From assembly GCF_003937945.1 (NCBI RefSeq), contig NZ_RSEC01000024.1:1-64000 (forward strand): 64,000 nt of DNA. The letters run 5' to 3'. Shown one piece after another: positions 38,549-47,317 of this stretch. The notes beneath the pieces are model-generated. The model did not search any database. It saw only the letters and a program-made list of their open reading frames with translations, and was not told where the DNA came from. The first letter of the stretch is position 1, and every line of letters begins with the position of its first letter. Position numbers and translations under genes: made by a program. Origin of the DNA: Amycolatopsis eburnea (lineage in GTDB: Bacteria; Actinomycetota; Actinomycetes; Mycobacteriales; Pseudonocardiaceae).

Positions 38549-39518
38549 CCTCGGCGACCGGGGCGCTCCAGGTGTCGCACGCCTTCGTCGTCTTGCCGTC
38601 GTAGCCCGCCTTCGCCCAGGAGAGCTGGTGCGCGCGGGAGCCGTGGGTGTCGCTGTCGTTGGCCCGGCCGTAGTCGGCGACGGCGGCGTTCGCCAGCGAC
38701 CGGCTGATCGAGCCCGTGCCGGCGACGGCCGCCAGGAAGAGCGCGCCGAAGCAGTTGGCCTGCAGCTCGATCCGGCGCACGACCTCCTTGTCGGCCGCGC
38801 TGTCCTCGTTCGGCGACGTCATCTTGTCCGCCGCCGCCGACAGGATGCCGCTCTCGCGCTGCACGTGGTGGCCGTATTCGTGGGCGATCGTCGCGATGTG
38901 CCGGGCCTTGTTCAGACCGGCGTCGGCCAGCATCCAGTCGGTCGGGGCGTAGATCGTGGTGTCGCCGCCGCAGTAGTAGGCGACGGCTTCGTTCTCCGTC
39001 GGCGCCTTCCCGCACGCGCTCTCCTTGGGCAGCGTCACCTGGACGGAGGCGAGCAGCCTCGGCTCGTTCGCCTTGTCCAGTGCGGGCCGCCAGGACTCCT
39101 GCAAGCAGCCGACGAGACTGCCGTAGTACGCCTTGAGCTGGTCGGGGGCCCGGCCGAGGTCGGGCAGGGTGCACGTCGCGGGCCCCGGCGAGATGTCGTC
39201 GGCGAGCAGCGGGTTGCGGGCCAGCTCCGGCACGGGCTTCACTTCCGTGCCGGTGCCGCCGTACGCGCGACCGGTGTCGGCGCCCGGCGCGGCGTACGCG
39301 TGCCCGTCGACGCGGCGCGGGATGGTGGCCGCGACCAGGGAGATCGTCAGCACGACGATCAGCACTCCGGCAACGGCGCCCCAGAGCCGGTTGCGCGGCG
39401 GCGCGATCGGGACGGGCGGCGCGGCGGCCCAGTTCGGCGCCCACGGGTTCGGCTCCGGCGCCCACGCGGGCTCCGGCGGCCGGGCCGTCCCCGGCGGTGA
39501 CGGCTCGGCGTCGTTCAC
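38541..39518 (-). CDS. Membrane-anchored neutral zinc metallopeptidase (YpfJ-like)
   Basis: A 325-residue protein starting at GTG 39516-39518 with GGGGAGA upstream. A Pro/Ala-rich cytoplasmic segment (1-45) is followed by one membrane helix (about 46-66) and an extracytoplasmic zinc peptidase domain. The HExxH motif is IAHEYGHHVQ and the third ligand region is RRIELQANCFGALFLAA. The order and motifs match the YpfJ/neutral zinc metallopeptidase family. Cysteines in TCTLPD, GCLQES and YYCGGD may form disulfides. Substrate unknown. Confidence 0.87.
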   Translation of the reverse strand: MNDAEPSPPGTARPPEPAWAPEPNPWAPNWAAAPPVPIAPPRNRLWGAVAGVLIVVLTISLVAATIPRRVDGHAYAAPGADTGRAYGGTGTEVKPVPELARNPLLADDISPGPATCTLPDLGRAPDQLKAYYGSLVGCLQESWRPALDKANEPRLLASVQVTLPKESACGKAPTENEAVAYYCGGDTTIYAPTDWMLADAGLNKARHIATIAHEYGHHVQRESGILSAAADKMTSPNEDSAADKEVVRRIELQANCFGALFLAAVAGTGSISRSLANAAVADYGRANDSDTHGSRAHQLSWAKAGYDGKTTKACDTWSAPVAEVS

Positions 39519-39630
39519 GGTCTCCCCCTGCTCGGTGGCACCAGCATACGGATCACCCGGGAGGCCGGGATCACGAAACGAAAACGCCACCCGGTGGCCG
39601 TCCGGGCCCGGCTCGGGCAAGACTGGGGGA

Positions 39631-41643
39631 ATGAGTGTGGAGGACCCGTACCTGTGGCTGGAAGACGTGACCGGCGACGACGCGCTGGACTGGGTGCGCG
39701 CCCGCAACGGTGAGACGCTCGCCGAGCTGACCACCGGAGCGCGCTTCGCCGAGCTGCGTGACGAGCTGCGCGAAGTGCTCGACGCCGACGACCGGATCCC
39801 GTACGTGCGCCGCCGCGGCGAGTTCCTCTACAACTTCTGGCAGGACGCGAGCCACCCGCGTGGCCTGTGGCGGCGGACGACGCTGGAGTCCTACCGGCAG
39901 GCGGAGCCCGAGTGGGAGCTGTTGCTCGACGTCGACGCGCTGGCCGAGGCCGAAGGCGAGAACTGGGTCTGGCAGGGCGCCACCGTGCTGCGCCCGGGCT
40001 ACCGGCGCGGCCTGGTCGAGCTGTCCCGCGGCGGCGCGGACGCCACCGTCGTGCGCGAGTTCGACCTCGACGCGCACGAGTTCGTCGCGGACGGCTTCAC
40101 CGTGCCCGAGGCCAAGACGCGGATCGGCTGGATCGACGAGGACCGCGTCTACGTCGGGACGGACTTCGGCCCCGGCACGCTGACCAGCTCCGGTTACCCG
40201 CGATTGGCGAAGGAGTGGCGGCGCGGCACCCCGCTGGAAGACGCGGTCACCGTCTACGAGGGCAAGCCCGACGACGTCTCGATCGGCGCGTCCCACGACC
40301 CGACCGAGGGCTTCGAGCGCGACTTCGTCAGCCGCGCGATCGACTTCTACCGCTCCGAGCTGTACCTGCGCACGCCCGAGGCACTGGTCAAGATCGACGT
40401 CCCGGACGACGCGAGCGCGTCGGTGCACCGCGAGTGGCTGCTGGTCCGGCCGCGGACGGCGTGGACCGTCGACAGCACCGAGCACCCCGCCGGCTCACTG
40501 CTCGCCATCCGCTTCGACGACTTCCTGGCCGGCGACCGCACGTTCGCGACACTTTTCACGCCGGACGAGCACACCTCGCTCGACTACTGGGCCTGGACGC
40601 GCAACCACCTGCTGCTGGGCACGCTGCGCGACGTCCGCACCGAGCTGCGCACCCTGACACCGGGCCCGGACGGCTGGACCGACGAGCCGCTGTCGGGCGG
40701 CCCGGAGTTCGGCAGCGCGGACATCTTCGACACCGATCCCGACGTCAGCGACGAGTACCTGCTCAACTCCAGCGGCTTCCTCCAGCCGTCGACGCTGAGC
40801 TACGGCCAGGTCGGCGAAGAGGTCGAAGTGCTGAAGCAGGCTCCGGCGTTCTTCGACGCGTCGGGCATGAGCGTCGCGCAGTACTTCGCGACGTCGGAGG
40901 ACGGCACGAAGATCCCGTACTTCGTCGTCCGGCCGTCCGGTGCGGAAGGCGGCCCGACGCTGCTGACCGGATACGGCGGCTTCGAGGTGTCGCTGACGCC
41001 GTCCTACAGCGGGATGATCGGCCGCGGCTGGCTCTCGCGCGGCGGCACGTACGTCGTCGCGAACATCCGCGGCGGCGGCGAGTACGGGCCGGGCTGGCAC
41101 ACGCAGGCGATCAAGGCCGAGCGCCACCGCGTGTACGAGGACTTCGCGGCAGTGGCGTCGGACCTGGTCTCGCGGGGCATCACGACGCCCGCGAAGCTGG
41201 GCATCCAGGGCGGCAGCAACGGCGGCCTGCTGATGGGCGTCATGCTCACGCGCTACCCGGAGCGGTTCGGCGCGATCGTCAGCCAGGTGCCGCTGCTGGA
41301 CATGCGGCGCTACCACCTGCTGCTGGCCGGCGCGTCCTGGATGGCCGAGTACGGCGACCCGGACGAGGCCGCGGAATGGGAGTACATCGCGAAGTACTCG
41401 CCGTACCAGAACGTCCACAGTGGACGCACATATCCGCCCTCGCTGTTCGTGACGTCGACGCGCGACGACCGCGTGCACCCCGCCCACGCCCGCAAGATGG
41501 TGGCGCGGATGCGTGAGCAGGGGCACGACGTCCGGTATCACGAAAACATCGAAGGCGGCCACGGCGCCGCGGCGGACAACGAGCAGCTCGCCTTCAAGTG
41601 GGCGCTGGTGTTCGAGTTCCTGTGGGAGCAGCTCACGAAGTGA
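39631..41643 (+). CDS. Prolyl oligopeptidase family serine peptidase (S9A)
   Basis: A 670-residue S9A peptidase. The N-terminal start DPYLWLED and the beta-propeller (about 60-390) are typical. The C-terminal alpha/beta-hydrolase domain has the oxyanion segment NIRGGGEYGPGWH, nucleophile Ser in GIQGGSNGGLLMG, and the catalytic Asp (STRDDRVHP) and His (EGGHGAAADN). There is no signal peptide, so it is probably cytoplasmic. It cleaves small peptides, usually after proline. Its last 11 bp overlap the convergent SMR gene. Confidence 0.93.
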   Translation: MSVEDPYLWLEDVTGDDALDWVRARNGETLAELTTGARFAELRDELREVLDADDRIPYVRRRGEFLYNFWQDASHPRGLWRRTTLESYRQAEPEWELLLDVDALAEAEGENWVWQGATVLRPGYRRGLVELSRGGADATVVREFDLDAHEFVADGFTVPEAKTRIGWIDEDRVYVGTDFGPGTLTSSGYPRLAKEWRRGTPLEDAVTVYEGKPDDVSIGASHDPTEGFERDFVSRAIDFYRSELYLRTPEALVKIDVPDDASASVHREWLLVRPRTAWTVDSTEHPAGSLLAIRFDDFLAGDRTFATLFTPDEHTSLDYWAWTRNHLLLGTLRDVRTELRTLTPGPDGWTDEPLSGGPEFGSADIFDTDPDVSDEYLLNSSGFLQPSTLSYGQVGEEVEVLKQAPAFFDASGMSVAQYFATSEDGTKIPYFVVRPSGAEGGPTLLTGYGGFEVSLTPSYSGMIGRGWLSRGGTYVVANIRGGGEYGPGWHTQAIKAERHRVYEDFAAVASDLVSRGITTPAKLGIQGGSNGGLLMGVMLTRYPERFGAIVSQVPLLDMRRYHLLLAGASWMAEYGDPDEAAEWEYIAKYSPYQNVHSGRTYPPSLFVTSTRDDRVHPAHARKMVARMREQGHDVRYHENIEGGHGAAADNEQLAFKWALVFEFLWEQLTK

Positions 41644-41947
41644 CCCGCGCGAGCACGACGCCGCCGACGACCAGGGCCAGCGCGGCCACCCGGCCGACGC
41701 TCAGCGGGTCCTTGTTGACGACGACGCCGAGCACGATCGCCCCGACGGCGCCGATCCCGGTGAACACGGCGTAGGCCGTGCCCACCGGGACGGTGTCCAT
41801 CGCGCGCGAAAGCAGGTAGACGGCGGCCGCGCCGAGCACGAAGCACAGGAGCGTCGGCCACGGCCGGGTGAAGTTCTCCGTCGGCTTGATGCTCTGCGAC
41901 CAGGCGATTTCGACGAGCCCGGCGAAGACGAGCGTCACCCAGCCCAT
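41633..41947 (-). CDS. SMR family exporter of the SugE/Gdx type
   Basis: A 104-residue protein with four membrane helices. The essential Glu of the family is Glu13 (LVEIAWS). The block VPVGTAYAVFTGIGAVGAIV and the W at 16 and K at 21 pattern resemble SugE/Gdx guanidinium exporters more than EmrE-type multidrug exporters. The ATG at 41945-41947 is followed in translation order by the azoreductase gene upstream with a one-base overlap (TGATG). No guanidine riboswitch is seen upstream of the operon; control is probably by the divergent TetR regulator. Confidence 0.85.
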   Translation of the reverse strand: MGWVTLVFAGLVEIAWSQSIKPTENFTRPWPTLLCFVLGAAAVYLLSRAMDTVPVGTAYAVFTGIGAVGAIVLGVVVNKDPLSVGRVAALALVVGGVVLARVTS

Positions 41948-42558
41948 CAGATCGCCCCGAGCGCGGCTTCGCGCGACGCCTTCCGTTCGCCGTCGCGCGC
42001 GGCGAGGTGCGGGTCGACCAGGGCGTTGGTCAGCTCGGCGTGCACGAACCGGACGTCGTCGACGTCGTAGTGCCCGGCGATGAAGTCCCGCAGGTACCGC
42101 TCGTGGTGGTCGAAGCGGGCTCGCGGAGTGCCCTCCGCGTAGGTGCCGCCGCGGGCGCCGGCGATCACGAACGCCTTGCCCTTGAGGGACATGCGCGGGA
42201 ACGTCACCTGGTCGATCCAGGCCTTGAGCGCGGCCGGGATGGAGAAGTTGTACATCGGCGCGCCGATCAGGACGACGTCGGCTTCGAGCAGTTCGGCGAG
42301 CAGCGGCTCGATGACGGCCCAGGCCCGCTGCTGCGCGGGCGTTTCGACGACCTCGGCGTAGCGCGCCGGGTCGGTGATCCCCTTCGCGAGCAGGGCGTCG
42401 CAGATTTCGGTCCAGGCCTCGCCGATCACCGGCACGGGATCGGCGGCGAGGTCGCGGTAGGTCCGGGTGCCGGTCCAGCGGGCGGCGTAGCGCGCGGACA
42501 GCTCCCGCGAGAACGACGTGCGGCGGGCGCTGGAGTCGAGGTGCAGCAGGTGGGTCAC
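41947..42558 (-). CDS. azoR: FMN-dependent NADH-azoreductase family protein
   Basis: A 203-residue flavodoxin-like quinone reductase of the AzoR family. It begins LLHLDSSARRTSFSREL, the FMN phosphate-binding loop, and carries IGAPMYNFSIPAALKAWID, the flavin-binding signature, and GARGGTYAEG. It reduces quinones or azo compounds with NAD(P)H. The GTG start (42556-42558) has GAGGAGGAA upstream. It is translated with the SMR exporter and is divergent from a TetR regulator with two operator-like repeats in the gap, so the unit looks like an electrophile or quinone stress response. Confidence 0.88.
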   Translation of the reverse strand: MTHLLHLDSSARRTSFSRELSARYAARWTGTRTYRDLAADPVPVIGEAWTEICDALLAKGITDPARYAEVVETPAQQRAWAVIEPLLAELLEADVVLIGAPMYNFSIPAALKAWIDQVTFPRMSLKGKAFVIAGARGGTYAEGTPRARFDHHERYLRDFIAGHYDVDDVRFVHAELTNALVDPHLAARDGERKASREAALGAI

Positions 42559-42570
42559 GGTTCCTCCTCA

Positions 42571-42589
42571 AGTGGACGCGGTGTCCACT
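42571..42589. promoter_or_regulatory. TetR-type operator, copy 1
   Basis: AGTGGAC-GCGGT-GTCCACT is a perfect 7-bp inverted repeat with a 5-bp spacer. It lies 13 bp upstream of the azoR GTG, in the divergent gap shared with the TetR gene. Together with copy 2 it is the probable binding site of that regulator. Confidence 0.72.
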
Positions 42590-42597
42590 TACCTCCA

Positions 42598-42616
42598 ACT
42601 GGACGTCGCGTCCGCT
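42598..42616. promoter_or_regulatory. TetR-type operator, copy 2
   Basis: ACTGGAC-GTCGC-GTCCGCT repeats the GGAC-N5-GTCC core of copy 1, with imperfect outer bases. The centres of the two copies are 27 bp apart. It lies 20 bp upstream of the tetR ATG, so it probably mediates autoregulation. Confidence 0.65.
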
Positions 42617-42635
42617 TATTCCCTAGGCTCGAGCC

Positions 42636-43190
42636 ATGCCCGAACGCGCCGACGCGGCCCGCAACCGCGCCAAGATCCTCGCGGCGGCCGAGCGGCTGTT
42701 CACCACCCACGGCGCGGCCGAGGTGACGATGGAGGACATCGCCCGGGCCGCCGGCGTCGGCCGCGGCACGCTCTACCGCCGCTACCCGGACCGCGCGTCG
42801 ATCGCGGTGGCGCTGCTGGACGAGCACGAGCGCCGCCTGCAGGAGTCCCTCCTCCGCGGCGACCCCCCACTGGGCCCGGGCGCTCCCCCGGCGTCCCGGC
42901 TGGCGGCGTTCTACGAGGCGATGGTGGAGCTGCTGGCGCGGCACGCGCACCTGGTGCTGGGCGCGGAGGTCGGCCATTCGCGGTTCACGACGGGCGCGTA
43001 CGGGTTCTGGCGCACGCACGTCCGGGTGCTGGCGGAGGCGGCGGGGGCGGCGGATCCGGACGTGCTAGCGGACGTGCTGCTGGCTCCGTTGGCGCCGGAG
43101 CTGTTCCTGCACCAGATGTCGCGGGGCGTGTCGGTGGAACGGATCACGGCGACGTTGCGAGGGCTGGCCGTTCTGCTGGAGACGAAGTGA
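42636..43190 (+). CDS. TetR-family transcriptional regulator
   Basis: A 184-residue regulator. The N-terminal helix-turn-helix is RNRAKILAAAERLFTTHGAA to ARAAGVGRGTLYRRYPDRASI. The C-terminal ligand domain is unremarkable. It is transcribed divergently from azoR and the SMR exporter, with two GGAC-N5-GTCC repeats between. It is therefore the likely repressor of that operon and of itself. The ligand is probably a quinone or other electrophile that AzoR would handle (inference). Confidence 0.9.
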   Translation: MPERADAARNRAKILAAAERLFTTHGAAEVTMEDIARAAGVGRGTLYRRYPDRASIAVALLDEHERRLQESLLRGDPPLGPGAPPASRLAAFYEAMVELLARHAHLVLGAEVGHSRFTTGAYGFWRTHVRVLAEAAGAADPDVLADVLLAPLAPELFLHQMSRGVSVERITATLRGLAVLLETK

Positions 43191-43598
43191 GGTGTCCGCC
43201 GGCCGGTGCCGAGTGGGTGGTGCAGCACTCGACGTGCAGCAACGCCATGGGGTTGCGGCGCGGATAGGGGCTCCAGGTGCCCAGGCCGATTTCCGCGCAA
43301 CAGTGGGCACCGGGGTCCTCGGCGAGCCGGGCAGGACTGTCTTCGACCAGGGCGCGCACCTCGTCGCCCGCGACGCCGGGAAGCCCAGGCTGTGGTGCAG
43401 CAGCACCAGGTCGAGCCGCCTTCCGCCGGGCTCTTCGTCGCAGTGGATCGTGCTCGTCCGAAGCGGGAAGTGGACGATGCTGTGCGGCGAGCGGGCCGCC
43501 AGCCACCACGCGAACGCGAAGTCCGCGGACGCGACCCGGTCGACGGTGTCCGTCGGCGCCGAAACGATAGGCGCCGGTGGAGGCGAGGGGCCACCGGT
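43144..43598 (-). pseudogene. Frameshifted reading-frame remnant of unknown family
   Basis: Two reverse-strand frames with strongly coding-like third positions join only through a frameshift near 43377-43382. The first part reads APTDTVDRVASADFAFAWWL and continues to LVLLHHSLGFP; the second continues GVAGDEVRALVEDSPARL to CCAEIGLGTWSPYPRRNPMA. No ATG, GTG or TTG opens the first part: a stop (43599-43601) bounds it, and a GTG at 43594 is in another frame. The junction would be restored by one extra C in a CCCGG. I do not recognise the family. Either a decayed gene or a sequencing error would explain it. Confidence 0.45.
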
Positions 43599-43602
43599 TT
43601 AC

Positions 43603-44358
43603 CTAAACGAGCCCGCGCGGCCGGGCCCGTTTCGGGCGGTACCGCGGCTTCGGTTTCGGTTCCTCACCCCGGATTCGCGCGAGCGCGGATTCGAACGCCG
43701 TGAGCACGTCAGCCACGAACACCAGCCTGCCGACGCCGAGGCGGTGCAGGGCCGGGCCGTGGTCGGCGGCCACCGTCACCGCCACGCCGATCAGGAGCAC
43801 CCGCCAAGCGCCGAACACCGCAGCGCGCACCGGCTCGGGGAAGCGGGCGAAGCCGATGCGGAGGCGGTGGCAGTGGAACGGGACGTGGCGCTCCTCGTCG
43901 GCGAGGATGCGGGCCGCGACCTGGGTCACCAGGGGGTCGGCCGTGCCGCCGCGCAAGGCGCGGTAGTACCGCAGCGCGACGACCTCGGCGATGAGCAGCA
44001 CCATCAGCTCGAGCCGCAGGCCGAGCGCCCGCCGCAACCGCACGAACACCGTGTCGGACCAGTGCGTTCCGATGGTGGGGACACCGGCGGCCCCGAGGAG
44101 TTCGGCGAGCATCCGGGCGTGGTTCTGCTCCTCGGCGACGAAGAGCTTGACCGCAGCGAGGTAGACGTCGTCGCCGGCGGCTTTCGCGATGAGATTGGCG
44201 CCGTCGCCGGCTTCGCCGACCTGGAACCGCTGCACGCTCCGCGCGATGGCGGGGTCGAGGCTCGCCCCGCGTGACCACGGCGGGTCGTCGCGCTGCCGCC
44301 TGCGTTCCGCTTCGGTTTCGAAGTCCTGGAGCCACTGTGCGTAAGTCATCGCGCCCAT
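43603..44358 (-). CDS. Ferritin-like di-iron protein
   Basis: A 251-residue helical protein with two ExxH-type motifs in the expected places: VAEEQNHARM (about 76-83) and ADEERHVPFH (about 155-162). Together with upstream acidic residues they indicate a ferritin-like di-iron site. Between them there is a hydrophobic helix (LRLELMVLLIAEVVAL). A second hydrophobic helix follows (AWRVLLIGVAVTVAA), so membrane association is possible. The Arg/Lys/Pro-rich C-terminus is unusual. Start at ATG 44358; an internal ATG at 44349 is possible. Function unknown; oxidase or desaturase-like chemistry is only a guess. Confidence 0.78.
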   Translation of the reverse strand: MGAMTYAQWLQDFETEAERRRQRDDPPWSRGASLDPAIARSVQRFQVGEAGDGANLIAKAAGDDVYLAAVKLFVAEEQNHARMLAELLGAAGVPTIGTHWSDTVFVRLRRALGLRLELMVLLIAEVVALRYYRALRGGTADPLVTQVAARILADEERHVPFHCHRLRIGFARFPEPVRAAVFGAWRVLLIGVAVTVAADHGPALHRLGVGRLVFVADVLTAFESALARIRGEEPKPKPRYRPKRARPRGLV

Positions 44359-44432
44359 GATGCCCGGCACCTGCGGACGTCGTGGGTTGCTTCCGTGGAG
44401 ATCCGGTGAAGGCCGAGCCGGGGCCACCGGGC

Positions 44433-44464
44433 GGGTGGCGGGACACGCGTGCGTCCCGCCACCC
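44433..44464 (-). terminator. Terminator hairpin after nrdJ
   Basis: GGGTGGCGGGAC (44433-44444) and GTCCCGCCACCC (44453-44464) are perfect 12-bp complements around an 8-base loop. It begins 8 bp beyond the nrdJ stop in the direction of transcription and ends 75 bp before the ferritin-like gene start. This is one of the strongest hairpins in the window. Confidence 0.75.
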
Positions 44465-44471
44465 AGGGCCG

Positions 44472-47285
44472 TCAGCTACAACCCGAGGTCGCGCCGCAGC
44501 CTTCGCAGGCGTAGCACGAGCCGGCCGGGCGCATCTTGGTGCCGCACGTCATGCAGAGCGGGGCGTCCGCCGCCTTGCCGAGGCGGAGCTCCATCAGCTC
44601 CGTCGTCGTCTGGGCTTCGCGGTGCGGGTGCTCGGTTTCCTCCGCGTGCGGCTCCGGCGAGGAGTCCACTGTGGAACGCAGGACGTCGAGGTCGACGTTC
44701 GGGGCGCCGTAGCTCGCCTCGACCTCCGCCGAGCGCTCGTCCGCCGACAGGATGCCCAGCTGCGAACGCTTTTCGTACGGCAGGTAGTCCAGCGCCAGGC
44801 GGCGGAAGAGGTAGTCCATCACGCTCGTCGCGATGCGGATGTCCGGGTCGTCGGTCATGCCCGCCGGCTCGAAGCGCAGGTTCGAGAACTTCGAGACGTA
44901 GAACTCGAGCGGGATGCCGTGCTGCAGGCCGACCGAAATGGACATCGAGAACGCGTCCATCACGCCCGCCAGGGTCGAGCCCTGCTTGCCGAGCTTGACG
45001 AAGATCTCGCCGAGGCCGTCGTCCGGGTACGAGCCCGCCGTCAGGTAGCCCTCCGCGCCCCCGACCGTGAACGAGACCGTCTGGCTCGGGCGCTTCTTCG
45101 GCAGGCGCTTGCGGACCGGGCGGTACTCGACGACCTTCTCCGGCTCGGCCTCGGCCTTTTCCTTCTTCGCCGTCGACAGCGGCTGGCCGACCTTGCAGTT
45201 GTCGCGGTAGATCGCGAGGGCCTTGAGGCCGAGCTTCCAGCCCTGGAAGTAGATCTCCTCGACCTCTTCGACCGTCGCCGACTCCGGCATGTTGACCGTC
45301 TTCGAGATCGCGCCCGACAGGAACGGCTGCACCGCGGCCATCATCCGGACGTGGCCCATCGGGGCGATCGAGCGCTCGCCGACCGCGCAGTCGAACACCT
45401 CGTAGTGCTCCGGCCGCAGGCCCGGCGCGTCGACGACGTGGCCGTGCTGCGCCACGTACTCGACGATCGCCTCGACCTGCTCGTCCGGGTAGCCGAGCGC
45501 GGTGAGCGCGCGCGGCACCGTCTGGTTGACGATCTGCATCGAGCCGCCGCCGACGAGCTTCTTGAACTTGACCAGCGAAAAGTCCGGCTCGATGCCGGTC
45601 GTGTCGCAGTCCATCATGAAGCCGATGGTGCCGGTGGGCGCGAGCACGGACGCCTGCGCGTTGCGCCAGCCGTGCTTCGTGCCGATGTCGATGCCCTTCT
45701 TCCACTCCTCCGTCGCCAGCGCGCGGACCGCGGCGTCGTTCGAGTGGTAGGTGCGGACCAGCTCGTTCGCCGCCGCGTGCTTGCGCATCACGCGCTGGTG
45801 CGACTCGGCGTTGCGCGCGTAACCCTCGTACGCGCCGACGGCCTGGGCCAGCTCCGCCGAACGCCGGTAGGAAACGCCGGTCATCAGCGACGTGATCGCC
45901 GCCGCGAGCGCGCGGCCGCCGTCGGAGTCGTACGCGTGGCCCAGCGCCATCAGCAGCGCGCCGAGGTTCGCGTAACCGATGCCGAGCTGGCGGAACTTCC
46001 GCGTGGTGTCGGCGATCGGCTCGGTCGGGAAGTCCGCGAAGCAGATCGAGATGTCCATCGCCGTGATGACGAACTCGACGGCGCGCGCGAACAGCTGCGC
46101 GTCGAACGTGCCCTCGGGCGTGACGAACTTGAGCAGGTTCAGCGAGGCGAGGTTGCAGCTCGAGTTGTCGAGGTGCATGTACTCGCTGCACGGGTTCGAC
46201 GCGGTGATCCGGCCGGACTCGGGGCAGGTGTGCCAGTCGTTGATCGTGCCGTCGTACTGGATGCCGGGGTCGGCGCACTCCCACGCGGCCTGCGCGACGC
46301 TGCGAAAGAGCTTCTTGGCGTCGGTCCGGTCGATCACCTCGCCGGTGAGCCGGGCGCGCAGGCCGAAGTCGGTGCCGTTCTCGACCGCCTGCATGAACTC
46401 GTCGGACACGCGGACCGAGTTGTTCGCGTTCTGGTACTGCACGGAGGAGATGTCCGCGCCGGAGAGGTCCATGTCGAACCCGGCGTCGCGGAGAACCTTG
46501 ATCTTCTCCTCTTCGCGGGCCTTCGTCTGGACGAACTCCTCGATGTCCGGGTGGTCGATGTCGAGCACGACCATCTTCGCCGCGCGCCGGGTGGCGCCGC
46601 CGGACTTGATGGTGCCCGCGGACGCGTCGGCGCCGCGCATGAACGAGACCGGGCCGGACGCGGTGCCGCCGGAGGTCAGCAGCTCCTTCGAGGAGCGGAT
46701 GCGGGAGAGGTTCAGCCCGGCGCCGGAGCCGCCCTTGAAGATCAGGCCCTCTTCGCGGTACCAGTTGAGGATCGACTCCATCGTGTCGTCGACGGCGAGG
46801 ATGAAACACGCCGAGACCTGCTGCTTCGACGACGTGCCGACGTTGAACCAGACCGGGGAGTTGAAGCTGAACACCTGGTGCAGCAGCATCCAGGTGAGCT
46901 CGTGCTCGAAGATTTCGAGGTCCTGCGGCGAGGCGAAGTAGCCGTGGTCGCGCGCGGCCTTGACGTAGGTCTTCACGACTCGGTCGATGAGCTGCTTGAG
47001 GCTGCGCTCGCGCTGCGGGCTGCCGACGGCGCCGCGGAAGTACTTGCTGGTGACGATGTTGGTGGCGTTGACCGACCAGAACTCGGGGAACTCCACGCCG
47101 CGCTGCTCGAAGTTGACCGAGCCGTCGCGCCAGTTCGTCATCACGACGTCGCGCTGTTCCCAGGTCACCTGGTCGTAGGGGTGCTGCCCCTCGGTGGTGA
47201 AGACGCGCTTCACGCTCAGCCCGCCGGCCGCCTTGCTCTTCTTGCCGGCGGCCGCGCCGGCCCCGGTTCCCACGGTTTCGGTCAT
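44472..47285 (-). CDS. nrdJ: Vitamin B12-dependent class II ribonucleotide reductase
   Basis: A 937-residue class II reductase. The start ATG 47283-47285 (MTETVGTG) is preferred over an upstream in-frame start with a basic extension. The large barrel domain has SFNSPVWFNVG, GGSGAGLNLSRIRSS (substrate binding), NPCSEYMHLDNSSCNLASLN (active-site Cys and Glu), and LAPTGTIGFMMDCDTTGIEPD. The C-terminus has CMTCGTKM and CYACEGCGATSGC, the zinc-ribbon/redox cysteines. It makes deoxynucleotides using adenosylcobalamin. It is 32 bp after nrdR and is presumably repressed by NrdR. Confidence 0.96.
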   Translation of the reverse strand: MTETVGTGAGAAAGKKSKAAGGLSVKRVFTTEGQHPYDQVTWEQRDVVMTNWRDGSVNFEQRGVEFPEFWSVNATNIVTSKYFRGAVGSPQRERSLKQLIDRVVKTYVKAARDHGYFASPQDLEIFEHELTWMLLHQVFSFNSPVWFNVGTSSKQQVSACFILAVDDTMESILNWYREEGLIFKGGSGAGLNLSRIRSSKELLTSGGTASGPVSFMRGADASAGTIKSGGATRRAAKMVVLDIDHPDIEEFVQTKAREEEKIKVLRDAGFDMDLSGADISSVQYQNANNSVRVSDEFMQAVENGTDFGLRARLTGEVIDRTDAKKLFRSVAQAAWECADPGIQYDGTINDWHTCPESGRITASNPCSEYMHLDNSSCNLASLNLLKFVTPEGTFDAQLFARAVEFVITAMDISICFADFPTEPIADTTRKFRQLGIGYANLGALLMALGHAYDSDGGRALAAAITSLMTGVSYRRSAELAQAVGAYEGYARNAESHQRVMRKHAAANELVRTYHSNDAAVRALATEEWKKGIDIGTKHGWRNAQASVLAPTGTIGFMMDCDTTGIEPDFSLVKFKKLVGGGSMQIVNQTVPRALTALGYPDEQVEAIVEYVAQHGHVVDAPGLRPEHYEVFDCAVGERSIAPMGHVRMMAAVQPFLSGAISKTVNMPESATVEEVEEIYFQGWKLGLKALAIYRDNCKVGQPLSTAKKEKAEAEPEKVVEYRPVRKRLPKKRPSQTVSFTVGGAEGYLTAGSYPDDGLGEIFVKLGKQGSTLAGVMDAFSMSISVGLQHGIPLEFYVSKFSNLRFEPAGMTDDPDIRIATSVMDYLFRRLALDYLPYEKRSQLGILSADERSAEVEASYGAPNVDLDVLRSTVDSSPEPHAEETEHPHREAQTTTELMELRLGKAADAPLCMTCGTKMRPAGSCYACEGCGATSGCS

Positions 47286-47317
47286 CGGTCGAACCCTCAC
47301 TCCCGCAGCGGGACGGC

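Noticed and set aside
41868..42083. Guanidine riboswitch for the SMR/Gdx-like gene
   Set aside because: The gene is second in a coupled operon with no room for a leader, and no riboswitch-like sequence lies before azoR.
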